NCBI GenBank assembly: GCA_963965975.1
Contig: OZ014416.1
Span: 7,192,001-7,256,000 of the forward strand
DNA from: Xestospongia bergquistia
Lineage: Eukaryota; Porifera; Demospongiae; Haplosclerida; Petrosiidae
Length of the DNA stretch: 64,000 nt
Reading direction: 5' to 3'
In this document: positions 1 to 12,543 of the stretch, one piece after another
Position numbering within the stretch: position 1 is the stretch's first letter
Layout of the letters: each line of letters begins with the position of its first letter
Notes under the pieces: model-generated
Seen by the model: the letters and a program-made list of their open reading frames with translations, nothing else
Databases searched by the model: none
What the model was told of the DNA's origin: nothing
Program-made: the position numbers and the translations under genes

Positions 1-2295
1 TAAGTTATTCCCTTTTTATTTTTTTATTTTTATCAGAAGATGATGGTGATGATAAGCTGATCTTTCTATGCTTGTTTCTCTTGTTTCTTATTTAATCAGC
101 TGATTAGATAACCCTGGACTTAAAACAGGTAACATCATCATAATATAACAGGTAACATCATGATATCAAGTCCTACTATTCTGTTGTACATGTAAACTAC
201 ACAGTGATTAAACCTGGTAGACAAATTATTTGAATATAAGAGTGGAATGTGGATGTTTAATGTTTGATGATATAAGGCTAGCTAAGGATGCACTTTAGAT
301 AGTGCACTTTTAAGTCATAACCTTTTTATAGTTGTAAGAATTTTAGTGACAGATTTATCTGTGTAAATCATGAATCAGCAAAATCCCTTCTAGTTTAATT
401 AACTTACATATAGGAGCAAGTATTCCATAAAAAGGTGGACTTCAACATTATAATGAAAACCTAAAACATATCTACTTTACACAGTTGTCATAATCTATCC
501 CATTTGTGTAATTGTGTCACATTTTAAAAGCTGTTGATTAGGTAAACATAACAATGCACTTTATTATAATATAACAACTATGAAATGATTAATTAATAGA
601 GAGGAGGATGTTGTCACATTCTTTATTACTAGTACTTGTTAAGTTTGTTATCTTCATTTGGAGTACTTACTTTCATTACATTACAAAGCAGTATTTTATA
701 GGAAATAAGTGAAGTGATACTATAACTTCAGAATAATATATTTTTTTAAAAACAGAGTCAGAGCAACTATAGGATTAACAATGTTTCAAATTAGTACATG
801 TAACATCAAAGTGTCAAAGACAAGGTTATTCCATTGTATCATTATGGAAGTCATAAAGATAGTGATTTGGCTGTTAGAAAAGTAACAACACTTAATTATA
901 ATATTTAGTAACTTGTAACTATTGATAGTTGCTACTGTTAATGGAACACATGTACAACATCACATGAACATGACTTCTAAGAAACAATGCTATGTGTTTA
1001 AAAAGACTATAACTAATTTTACAACTTATAGACCATATTACATATAGTCAATATACTCATCTTATAAATCAATGACTTGTCCAGTGCATGTTCATGTTGT
1101 TTGCTCTTTAGGACCCAAGTGAAAACTTTTAATTTTAGTTATGAATTTATTGTTTTGTGTCAATTGGGTACTAGATTCCACAGAACACTCAATTGAGAGA
1201 ATTGAACTTTTTGCCATTAATTTAGATGAATTATTTCTAAATTAATAGCAATAAAATTAAAATCACTTTTTTGGTCCTAAAGTGTGTTCTAAATTCAACC
1301 AGGACCACACTCATAGCTGTAGAATACACTGAGACTTGTCAATGACCATTTATCAAACTTAACATCACATCATAATATATTGACAAATGCTATGATGATG
1401 AGTGTCTGTGTGTCATATGTCCAAGTAATCATACATAGATCTATAATTATAAATATTGACTTAACATCTAACTAGATGACAACTATCTATTTATCTATCT
1501 ATCTATCTCTCTCTCTAATTGATGACTATAACAGACTATGTATGACTAAGACCATGCACTGTTATAAATTTAGATATTTGTATTCTATGAATTATATTAC
1601 AGTTATATTGTTTGCCTTGTTAATTATCAAAATAATAGATAATAAATCTCTCTTTTCTTTTGTCTTTTTTGTTATATTGTCTTTTATCTCTAATAATAAC
1701 AAGTAAATAACAAAATTTTCTAATCCTCTTAGATACCAAAATAACATCAATCAAGTCACTTATTAAACATATCAGTGATACAATGTTAATATTGAGTCCT
1801 ACTATTCTGTTGTACATGTTGGCTACACAGAAGAAGATTTCTCTTCATTCGGTGACTAAACCTTACAGAGATATAATGAAAGCAAAAAAGTTAGTTTTAC
1901 AACTTATAGATTACATTTACATAGTAGCAAACAGAACCACCTTACTACTAATCAATGGTATATCCCAATGTTTATTATTACAGTGTGATCTTTATCACAC
2001 AAAGTGAAAATTTTAATTTTATATCTATGAATATAAAAAATAATCAATTATTTTAGTGCCAAATAGGTGATAGATTTCACCAGAGACAATTCTATTTTAT
2101 TTTAGATAAGGTTTATTCGTAGTAATAAAATCAAAGCCACATTGGTATAAGTTTGTTCTAAATTCAACCAGGTCCACACTCATAGCTGTAGTATGAATCA
2201 TGTGGATTGAGACATGCCATTGATTTTCTATAAACCTTAGCATCACATCATAACATACTGACAAACACTAGGATGATGTGTGTGTGTGACTGATC

Positions 2296-2356
2296 ATCTC
2301 TCTCTGTCTCTCTCTTTCTCTCTCTGTCTCTTTCTGTCTCTCTGTCTCTGTCTCTG

Positions 2357-2420
<64 letters not shown>
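2296..2420. repeat. (CT)n microsatellite
   Basis: Imperfect CT/TCTG repeats pass into an uninterrupted CT run. The run is essentially absent from the aligned region of copy B near 35,000, where only a short ctctctctttctctt remains. The expansion is therefore specific to copy A. Confidence 0.9.
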
Positions 2421-2424
<4 letters not shown>

Positions 2425-2893
2425 GATACTCTGAACTTTCAAAGGTTTGCAATGATGGCTATAATTAGCAGAGACCATGTATTATAATTATTACAAATTA
2501 AATAAACATTGAACTTGAAATATCTTTAGTACTGTTATTGTGTGTGTTGTTAATTATCAAGACAATACATAATTGACCTTATTTTTCCTTTATTCATTTT
2601 TTTAATACCGACTCATCTCTTTAATAATAGTAATAATAAAGATAACAAAAAAGGTCAAATAAGGAGGTTCTAATCAGCAACTATTTGTGTTAATATGTTC
2701 TAAAATTATATTTTGCTAATTAAAATAGATCTTAATAAATATTTTTTATGCATTTTTTTATTCCAATCATTATCACTTTTAAAAGAAAAAGTGTGTCATA
2801 TGTTCAAAGGTATTAATCCTAAACTAGTAGTCTTGATATTATCTTAGGTAACTGTGTTAATATTAAGAAAGATTATAGTATGACACATGTATT

Positions 2894-3240
2894 TGTAACA
2901 CCTCTGTAAGGAGGATATTACTACCATACGATAATTGGTGTGAATAGATACCACCACTTTATAAACAGCCCATGACACATGTCATGAATTTATTCACTTG
3001 TATTATTATGTAAATGAAGTGAGGAAGACCCGATATTTTGAGATCATCAAGTCCCACCCATATTACATCATGATATCATGTGATAACAAGTTACATACTA
3101 TAAAAGGAATACATTTACAAAGACATTGATAAAGAAGACTTTGAATTGAACAGTGTCTGTGATCTAGTGGACTGTAAGCAAATAAAGTACTATTTGTTAT
3201 TGTTAACTATGTTGCTACTTGGAAAACTATAAATTATAAT
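2894..3240 (+). mobile_element. Possible solo LTR relic
   Basis: Starts with TGTAACACC, contains a TATA-like box (actataaaagg near 3100) and, downstream, an AATAAA followed by a T-rich tract, in the order of U3-R-U5. No internal retroelement genes adjoin it. The matching piece in copy B (about 35,587-35,920) shows it predates the tandem duplication. The right end is uncertain, and a Ty3/gypsy-like assignment is only a guess. Confidence 0.25.
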
Positions 3241-3354
3241 ATTATGTTATATACTGACGTGCACATATGTATCAGCATTAAAGTGCTTCTTTGTGTACTC
3301 AGCCCCTCCTCCCAGTGATAATAAGTGGATGGTGCATAAGCATTTTCTTTGCAG

Positions 3355-3470
3355 TAAAAGAAATTAGCTATGCTTTTAAATTGTCTACAATGCACAGCAA
3401 TATGGAAACTCATGATCAATGGGACCTTCCAAGCAGTGAAACAACGGAAACCTTAGGCCACACACTTTAA
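3355..3470 (+). CDS. Exon-like ORF, unknown
   Basis: A strong 3' splice site (cattttctttgcag) is followed by an open frame of 38 codons ending in TAA, with residues such as SYAFKLSTMHSNMETHD. The same ORF is at 36028-36143 with almost no changes, and the flanks to about 3620 are also nearly identical. The identity could reflect recent gene conversion rather than selection. I do not recognise the peptide; it may be the last exon of an unseen gene or part of a repeat. Confidence 0.25.
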
Positions 3471-4100
3471 TGCCAAAATTTAAAGTTTAGTATTTAGGTG
3501 GTAGATATTGCAGTCACTAGTTCATTGACTGCATGGACCTGACCTAACCCTAGCAGTGATGCTATATAGTTGCAGCTTCTGTAAGTAAATTGAGCTTACC
3601 GTGATAATTAGTGATTGCTATCAATCCCGGGCTCACCATAATTTTGACTGTTCCATTAATTAATTATAAGCTGCAGTAAGACAAAGCTATACCTTCGTAT
3701 CCTGTCAACTGACGAGTCGACATGGGGAGAGAAGCTAGCTGTGTCTAAGTAGCTAGTACCAGCATCGGTTTTTTACTGAAGGTAGTCGCTACATTAATAA
3801 ATAAAACAACAGAATCTGTTTCCTAAGTGGCCCTAAAGCGTTCGTACCGTAGGACTAACATAGTCGTAAAAGAAATAAAAAATAAAATTTATAAAACATG
3901 AAAAGCAGAGTAATAAATGTATCAGCAACTTTTATCTCCGTTCAACGCAGGTCCTTTACTATGCCAACCAAAATTACTTTCAGTTTTGGTATTTATAACA
4001 GTTAAAATGTGTCTTCCAGCCAGAAAGAGTTTAGAATGACCAATAACTTTCATGTCACTTTGTATATTTAACACTACAGGACTGGAAAGAGGCTATTCCA

Positions 4101-4446
4101 TACGGAAGCTTCAGACGATTTCAATATAACGGGGTTATACGGAGTTTTAATGTCCGTTCTCGGCCTCTCTGAATAATCGAACTACAATATACAACCAAAG
4201 TCAGGGACCCAACCTAACTGGAAATATCTCGCTGACGCTCGATTCTAAGAGACGGCACGTGGTACTCGCGCTCCGCGTTTTATTAAGTAACAAGAAAAGC
4301 CTAGAAATGGCGCACATGCCAAAATTGGAATTAGGAATGAAAAACTGTACTCATCAACTGGATCGTTAATTGGAATTTTTAAATACGCCAAGATTCGCGG
4401 AAGAAATAAGAAAAAGGAATTGGAATGTCCGTCTGCGGCTTCCGTA
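4101..4446. mobile_element. MITE with terminal inverted repeats, copy A only
   Basis: Both ends carry tacggaagc in inverted orientation, and the repeat extends imperfectly for about 16 bases. The flanks attcca and attgca look like an imperfect 6-base target duplication; the empty site in copy B (near 37,255) has a single attcca. The interior is less AT-rich than its surroundings and has no meaningful ORF. A related copy lies at 10846-11052. The insertion postdates the split of the two gene copies, or copy B lost it precisely. Confidence 0.75.
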
Positions 4447-5277
4447 ATTGCAAGACTACAATGTCTGTTTCTAGATTTAACGCTACGATTACCGAGGCAA
4501 CTGATTCGCTTTGCTTTTTCAAATTGGGCTATACTTTTGACCCAAGGATAAGCCAGGTAAAAGCTGTTCATGCAGTAATTTGTATGTGAGAGAATTTTTT
4601 AGTGTGTTTACCAACCACTGTAGAAATAAATTTCTTCTTGCTTTTGTTGTTCTTCCAAACAATGAACGTCTATCACAAATATCAAGGTTAGAGAACATCC
4701 GTTTTAATACTTCCTCAAGAATGATCCAAGAGTATCAGACTACGTGACACTCTGTGTGTGCCAACTGACAGTAAATTGTTCCAGCAATATATAACCTGTG
4801 CAGGGGTAATTCTCTTTTAGTCATCATGAAAGTTGAATTTCATTAAAATATTGACTCAATGTTACTCCCATGCTTAAGGAACAATTTTAGTTAAGACCAA
4901 TAGAAACTATTCTCTATACACTATAACCTAAACTCTTAAATGTAGGTCTAACATAGTTTGGATCATGTCAATAGCACATTCACTCCAAATAATCATGGTG
5001 CCATTCATTTCTAGCAAAATATTGTAAATCCATCATTGCTGAAGCCATATTGTTCAACCTTTAAACTAGAAAGAATATATACTTGAGATTATGTTGTCAT
5101 TAATAATAATGTACTCATTTTACAGTAGTCATAAGTGAAGAATGTACACTTCATTCTCTTCATTATATATAGTAATATATGTATAAGAATTATGTCATAA
5201 TAGTATAACTAATATATGTACATTTATATCTAATGTTTATTAGAGATCAAGTCATTAGTATTGACCCTATTGTGGCA

Positions 5278-8200
5278 ATGGCGACTCAGCTTTCAAAAGA
5301 TGAGCAGGAAAAGATTGTAAGTTTATTAATAAATATTATACTGTGTTAGAATAAAATTATAACATTATATTGTTAAGTATGTAGACATAGGCATATTTTG
5401 CATTCAATCTATTACACTATGTTTTGAAATAACTGTTAAAGTCTCCTCATTATTATTTCATCATCTACTATCTGTGCTTCACACTATTAACATTCATTAG
5501 TTGACATGCTTATTACCACATGGTAAATACTATTAGCTATGTATTGTATGCTGTTATTAACATAAAGCAACCAGAATGCCTGTGCATAGAGGTTTAGGCA
5601 TGTCCTTTATAATTTAGGGTTTAGGGTCTAGCTATGAATATGGTTAGCTATACTGTGGGTTTGCACTAATGATTAAAGTTTGCAAAGTATACCTTAATAC
5701 ACATTCTGCTTACTACTTAGTTGTTACTAATGGCATGCCATAGTTATGTAGACAATGGTTGTATCTACTTTAATTCTATTACCTGTCTCTATTTGTTCCT
5801 TGTACTCAATATAATACTTGAATAGTATCCAGTTATTACTATTACTAGAAGACAGCACATGTGAAATAAAGAATAGCAACAAAACAAATGGAAAGAAGAT
5901 CATTTAATTCATTGTTATTAGTTAATGTATAGTCTTGTATTTGTAATATAGTCTAACTGTCTCTGTTAGTTATATACATAATACTAATTACATCATGTTC
6001 TTTTTATATAAATATTATCACTTTGTGTATTGTGTATTTGACCTGTCCTATAGTTTTATTAGTCTCATATAATACATGTAGTTGTGTATGATTTACTATT
6101 TTTAAATGTAATGACTTGTTTTATTATTATATAGGACGAGGAACTTTGGGAGTCTGCTAGAAATGGAAATTTAGAGAATGCAAAACAAGCCATTCAGAAA
6201 GGAGCAAACTTGAAACATCATAATTTGGTAAGATTGTATTAATTTCCCTTTAATCTACTGTTATTATTTGTGTCTACTAATGTAAATAATTAATTCAAAA
6301 TATTTAGATTTAATGAGTAATAATTTATTTTATCCACACCTAAATTTTAATTAAAAACTTCAACAATTACACAATTTATTAATTATTATAAAGTTACTAA
6401 ATTAGTATCCACAATTAATAACATACATGATCTTTACATGTAGTATTTTTAATATTGTCTTATAAATTAATTGAATAAAATCCATTATATTGTGTGATAG
6501 TAATGTCTTAACTAATGATACATGTCAATATAAAGTAATAGCTTGTATTGTGTATATACAATATATGTAATTGCATTTTATTTCACAAATATTTTTTTAA
6601 TTTTATAGGTTTGTTATAGTGGAGGACGTTATACAACGAGAACAACACCTCATACTATAGCTTACGTCAATGGTCATAACACAATAGTAGAGTTCTTGGG
6701 AAGTATTGGGGCTACTCCTAATTATGTAAGTGTATACATGTATGTAGTTCAGGTCATATTTAGCATAGCTCAAGTGTTTGATTGTTACATTAATATTATG
6801 TATATACTTATATTAAAATGTCTCCTATTTATTGGCCAAGTCCTTATACACATAATAATTCATTTAATGGATAATTGTTATGACATTTACTGATATAATT
6901 GTTGTGTACTTATGTGTTTTTCTCCACACTACCTTTCTTTTAATATTGATTTCTATAGCTATCTAATTATCATTACATCACTATTTTAAAACGTATCATG
7001 TAACACTAAGATACAGTGGTATTACTAATTGACTTCATATAACATTTACAAAGAAATTTTGATGGATTGATTAAATTATTATATTACACTGCAGTCATAT
7101 CCAGATTTATTTACTCACAAGTGTCAAAATTAAAAATTATTTCTGACAGTAATGCTATTAGCTTTGATGGAAGCATCCTTTGTTACCTTATCTTACACCT
7201 GGTTAGAAGGTTGAATTAAACCACATCAATATTAGGAGCTGTTTATATAACAGACAAAGTATTCATTTAGATAGAGATGCAATACCTTTCTATATTTAGA
7301 ATAATGTGGAGCTATATGTGTGATATAGAAGAAATATTCTTCTTCAAAGTTTATTAGTATTTATATAGTAAATACTAGAGCAGCTATTATAAAGTACATG
7401 TATTTAAAAGCTGAGGAATTATGATATTTGTTGTGTTTGTTACAATTACATTAAAGTCAACACATATTGCTTAGTGTCTTAACACTAAGCATTTAATCCT
7501 GCATGGATCAGTTTTTGTTTTAGGCTGACCTACTAGGAAATGTTTGTAAGCAATTAATTGGTTTTCTGAAAATATAACCACAGGAATATTTTTCATGTTT
7601 AATAAAATTTAATAGGCCTTATGCAACTGGTAGTAAAATGGCTTAGTAAGTATTTCATATTTACCAGGCTTATAGTTAATCTTTGGTTTTCATGCTAATT
7701 GATTTGTAAGGCCTTTTGAGAAGAAAACTGAATTACTAAATTGTCTTTGACTAGTACCCATATTAATCCTAGGGTAGCACTGCAAATCTTCCATTGTAAA
7801 GGAGATCATTATCTATTTTTAGAATATTATTATTAAAGTTATGAAATCACTTCAGTTTACTTTCATATGTGGGGGATAAAGTTATATAACCTGCACATAG
7901 CAATGTACTTTATACATAGTTAATGGAGTTTCTGGTTCATGACATCTGGGCCATGTGGCATTAATGTACATGTCTATTCCTAGTATATACTGTAGTATTT
8001 ATTGTATGTAATCTGTGTTTACTTATTTTCATAGGATGAGATTATGTTAGCAGCTGCTGTAAGAGGACAAGTAGATATAGTGAAAGAAGCTATTGATAAA
8101 AAAGCAAATGTAAATGATCAACATTTAGATAGAGTAAGTTATGCATTACTATAATTATTGATGTGTTCTTATAAAAAAGTAGCTAATCACTTTCACAATT

Positions 8201-8641
8201 ATAAGGTTATTTATAAACAATATAATATTTTCATAAGAAATCAGATACACAAGTCTTAGTGGTTTGAAAAGTAAAAACCTTGATTACCATAAAATACTCA
8301 AAACCTAAGGAGCTACACTGTATAGGTAATGACAATGTAATACAGGATTCCATATAATGATTATTAAAACGTTAGGATGTTGAAATAGCTTGTATAGATA
8401 CTACCAATTGAAAACCAGAGTATGATACTTAAAGCCACTGTGTAGTATAAAATCCTCTATGTAATTTATATTTTACTTGCATTAAAAAAAAAGAGCAAAC
8501 AAATAATATAGTAATAAATAGTGAATTAATGTCTTCTTATTATAATAACTGACTCAATTTAACATCTTGTTATGTCAGTTAAGATATCAAATGCCTCCAA
8601 TAATGCTATTTTACTGACAGTCAATATATTTATTTTACTGT

Positions 8642-8683
<42 letters not shown>

Positions 8684-11600
8684 GCTCTAGTCAATTTTTA
8701 TTAACATTTTTTATTGTTTTATTATTAGGACAATGATACAGCTTTGCATTTAGCCTCAGGTAATGGTCACACTGAGACAGTCAGATGTCTCTTATTATCA
8801 AATGCAGATCCTAATATTTCTAACAAGGTCAGTGTGTATTGTGTATAATTTATATTTCATTTGTTGTCTCTACTGCAAGTACATTTTTATAGTAATACAG
8901 TTATAGTAGTTTGCACTGACTTATGACCCTAAAAAACATAAATAAATAATTATGTTGTCTTATAAGATAATGAATTACATCATCAACACTTCTATTTAGT
9001 TTGTTTCTGTTTTTTTTGTTGCATTGGTCAGATTTGATGTGGTAATACAACAGCAATGATTATCTGAAATGCGTGATAGTTGTTACATTGACTATATAGT
9101 TTATTGTCTGATAGCTCATATGATTTTTGTAAATAAATAACTTTTCCTCTTTTGTTTTCTAGTATGGAAAATCACCAGCACATACTGCTATAAATGAGGG
9201 TCATACTGATGTTCTAAAGTTATTAATTGAAGTGGGACACATAAACGTAAATGCTACAGACAATGTAAGTCATATTATAGTTACTTATGAAGTTCTTAAA
9301 TTTTGATACCAACCCCTCACATGCCCAAACTGTTCACTAATTCAAATGTTTTGATAACACATTTTGCAAAAATGTTGATAGAACTTTATAAAGCTAGTAA
9401 GAATTTGGCCTTTTGCGGCAAAACAGAAATTTAGAGTGTTGAAAGCAATTAATAAAATGTTAGTCCTCAAAGTAGGAGCAGGAAATTTTAAAAAGTATGT
9501 CCTCTATTATCAACAGATTGTATTATTAATACATATCATAGTTAAATTTTTCCTATGGTACAGATTTTATCACTTAAATTGATTTTTCATACTTTTTCAA
9601 CTGTGAATGATTTTGGATTATTGCTACATAAATAACTTGCTCATCTTTTAAAATGATGAGATGGGGCTTCCATACAAAATCAGCTTCTTGATCAAGTAGA
9701 ATAAGTATTAAACCAAAAACTTTTATACAATGTCAATGATACACCTTACAAATTCCAGAATCATCAAGCTAGCTATTATCACAATAAAGTAGTTTTTGTA
9801 GTTGCCAAAGAGCTGGATAAAAGGCTAGGAATTATTAACCTTGCTCCCTACAATCATTATCAATAAAGACCTAAAAGAATAGTGTGTTGCAATTTGTTTA
9901 AATTTTATGTGATTAACAAATATTGTCAGTAGCAACTATTAGTAGGTGTGACCTGTTATGATAGAACCTATTCCATACTAATTTTATTTTATGGATTTGT
10001 CAATTGATAGACAGCATTGACAAAGGAGTAGTTATATTCTCTTACTGTAGTATTTCAAAATTGTAGTAGTCGTATTTTCATTTACATTCTTTGTTGTCTT
10101 ATTATTAGGACAATAATACAGCTTTGCATTTAGCCTCAGGTAATGGTTACCTTGAGACAGTCCAATTTCTTCTACAATCAAATGTAGATCCTAATATTGA
10201 TAACAAGGTCAGTGTGTATTGTGTATAATTTATATTTCATTTATTATCTCTACTACATGTACATATATGTAGTACTACCTGTATAGTAGGACAGGATATA
10301 GATCATAGCCAATGTAATGAGTATAATTAAATTAACCTTATCACAGCATGCAATTGGTGTTTTGATGATTTCAGTTAATGAAGCAAAAGCAGCTCTTACT
10401 TGTTGTGTTAGATCTTTTACTTCTATGATATATAAACAATATGACTGAAAAATACAATCACAGTTATGTCATAAAGGAATATAGACTTCCTGTTTTTACT
10501 TTAAGGATTAACATTACCTTTAATTGCTTTTCATCAATCTTATTTTCTACTTTTACCTGCAACATGTAAAATTGTTGCTAGCTTTATCAACTTTTCTAAC
10601 TCTAGATTTCCTTATAGACCATATAGTGTTGCTATCTCCATATCCTCTCTTTTCTTGATCTACAGCAGCATTCTCTCCACAAATTAAATAATCCTGTCTT
10701 TGATGCTATATCATCTTTTCCATTGAGAAAGCCAATCACTAGAGAAGGTTCACTCACTGTAGAGTCACTTGCTTCTGGGGCACCGTCTGTGTCAAAATTG
10801 GAAAATTTTCATGATATAATAAATAAGTCATTATTTATTAAAATATACGGAAGCCTCAGACTGACATTCCAATTTCAATATAACAGGGTTATAAGGAGTT
10901 TTAATATCTATCCTCAACTTCCCTAAATAATAGACCTACAATATACAACCAAAGTCAGGGACCCAACCTAACTGGAAACATCTTGCTGACCCTCGATTCT
11001 AAGAGACGCCTCATGGTACCTGCGCTCCTCGTTTTATTAAGTAACAATAAAAAGGAAATCATAACATGTTAAATGTACCATTGAATGCATTTAATTCAAC
11101 ACAAATGGTGCTTCATAAATAAAAAAATAAATCAACAAGAATTTGATAAATAATGACTTATTTATTATATCATGATAATTTTTTCAATTTTGACATAAAC
11201 GGCGAACCATACTTACTTCTTTAGCTTTGGCTTCAGTACCCAACCACTGATGGGAATTATGAAAGCTCCAGGTGGTGTGAACCAACCAAACAAAGTGGCA
11301 TCAATGTCAACATGAATAGGATCTGACACTTATATCAGCATCCAATATCATGATTTCCTCGTAGAACACTTTTGTTCTTTTGAATAGTCCTACAACTGCC
11401 TGGGAAGAATATCATATTCATAATCAGTATCTTTCTTCTTCTTAAGTTTCCCACTATAATTAGGATCTCAATGTTATGGCTTTTTGTGAATATGATGTAC
11501 CTCATTTCGCATTAGAACTTTGTTTTGTCAACTGAAAAAAATAAGTATCATGTGTTACTGAATCAGTGAATTTGTTAGGTTTTCATAAAATCTGTATGCT

Positions 11601-12543
11601 TAAAATTAAATAATGCAGTTTACACAATTTGATACTAGAACTTGGTTACAAAGCAAGGACCAAAAGCATAAAGTATTTCTTCTTTTTTGAATTGGATCTT
11701 TAACTTCTATTTTATATAGCCATTTATTAATATGATTGGAAAAGAAAACACAGTGATGCTAAAAATATCCTTTTTTGAATGTAGCAAAAAATAGTAATCT
11801 AATTTATGATATATATAATTATATTATACATAAATGTTGGACCTCCATGCTAATTTTAATGGCTTCAAATTTAATTTTTTATAAAGTAGTCTTTTACTGT
11901 TTTTACGTGCAGTTTATAGTAACAGTAATAGTTATGATATACTTTTATTATTGATGTAAGTAGCCTTGTAATATCACGTAAGCATTTATATAGTAGGTAT
12001 ACTATGCCTATGTAAAACATTAATAATGTGTTCTTACATGAAATAAAACTGATCAGTACTAAGATTGTTTTGGACCATGTGTGTATGTATATTTTTGTAT
12101 ATGTCCACTTTAACAAGTTTAATCTATTGTTATTATTTAAAAAATTATTTCATTTTAGTGGTAACAAACTCCACTTCATTTAGCATATTAGAGTAGTTAT
12201 GATAGCATTGTTAAGCTGTTATGTTGTTATATAATGACATTGTTCATAATAAACTGACACCCATTTAATATCTTAGATAATTTCTCTGTTTTTTGTGTCC
12301 CTGTCATTGGTCAGGTTTGGCATGATAACACAATAGCTATGATTATCTGTATTGATAGCTGTTATATTGACTATATAGTTTATTGTATGATAGTTCCTGT
12401 GCTTCTTATAAATGAGTAATATTTTCTCGTTTGTTTTCTAGGCTGGAAGAACACCAGCACATTGTGCAGCACAGGAGGGTCATGTTGATGTTCTAAAGTT
12501 ATTAATTGAAATGGGACAAGCTGACATAAATGTTACAGATAAA
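5278..12543 (+). CDS. Gene A ankyrin-repeat exons 1-8
   Basis: Exon 1 encodes the start (MATQLSKDEQEKI). Exons 2-8 are 93-117 bases, all phase 0 to phase 0, and each encodes about one ankyrin repeat. Two exon types recur: a D-N-[DN]-T-A-L-H-L-A-S-G-N-G type ending P-N-I-x-N-K (8729-8827, 10109-10207), and a S/T-P-A-H type ending V-N-A-T-D (9163-9264, 12442-12543). Compared with gene B, one exon of the first type, three middle exons and three exons of the second type are absent. Introns reach 2.2 kb; the larger ones (6726-8034, 10208-12441, 12544-14381) hold repeats and relics listed separately but no further intact exon. Confidence 0.85.

Larger units (their letters stand above)
1..5277. other. 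Repeat-rich upstream region of gene A
   Basis: No protein gene is convincing here. The stretch matches about 32,706-38,260 upstream of gene B nearly end to end, so it is the 5' part of a large tandem duplication. It is internally repetitive: about 1,090-1,740 resembles about 1,960-2,650, and a motif beginning cctactattctgttgtaca recurs near 167 and 1797. It holds a CT microsatellite, a possible LTR relic, an exon-like ORF and a MITE, listed separately. A good 3' splice site (tttattag) sits at about 5234-5241, so the ATG exon of gene A is probably preceded by an upstream 5' exon that I could not locate. The promoter is therefore not placed. Confidence 0.6.

Noticed and set aside
2280-2468. 62-codon plus-strand ORF rich in serine and leucine
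   Set aside because: It is a translation of the CT microsatellite and has no counterpart in copy B.
4245-4571. 108-codon minus-strand ORF
   Set aside because: It spans the MITE and its flank, is broken by the empty site in copy B, and has no splice signals or recognisable motifs.
5613-5626. TTTAGGG repeats as an internal telomere
   Set aside because: Only two or three units, inside an intron, varying between paralogues as simple repeats do.
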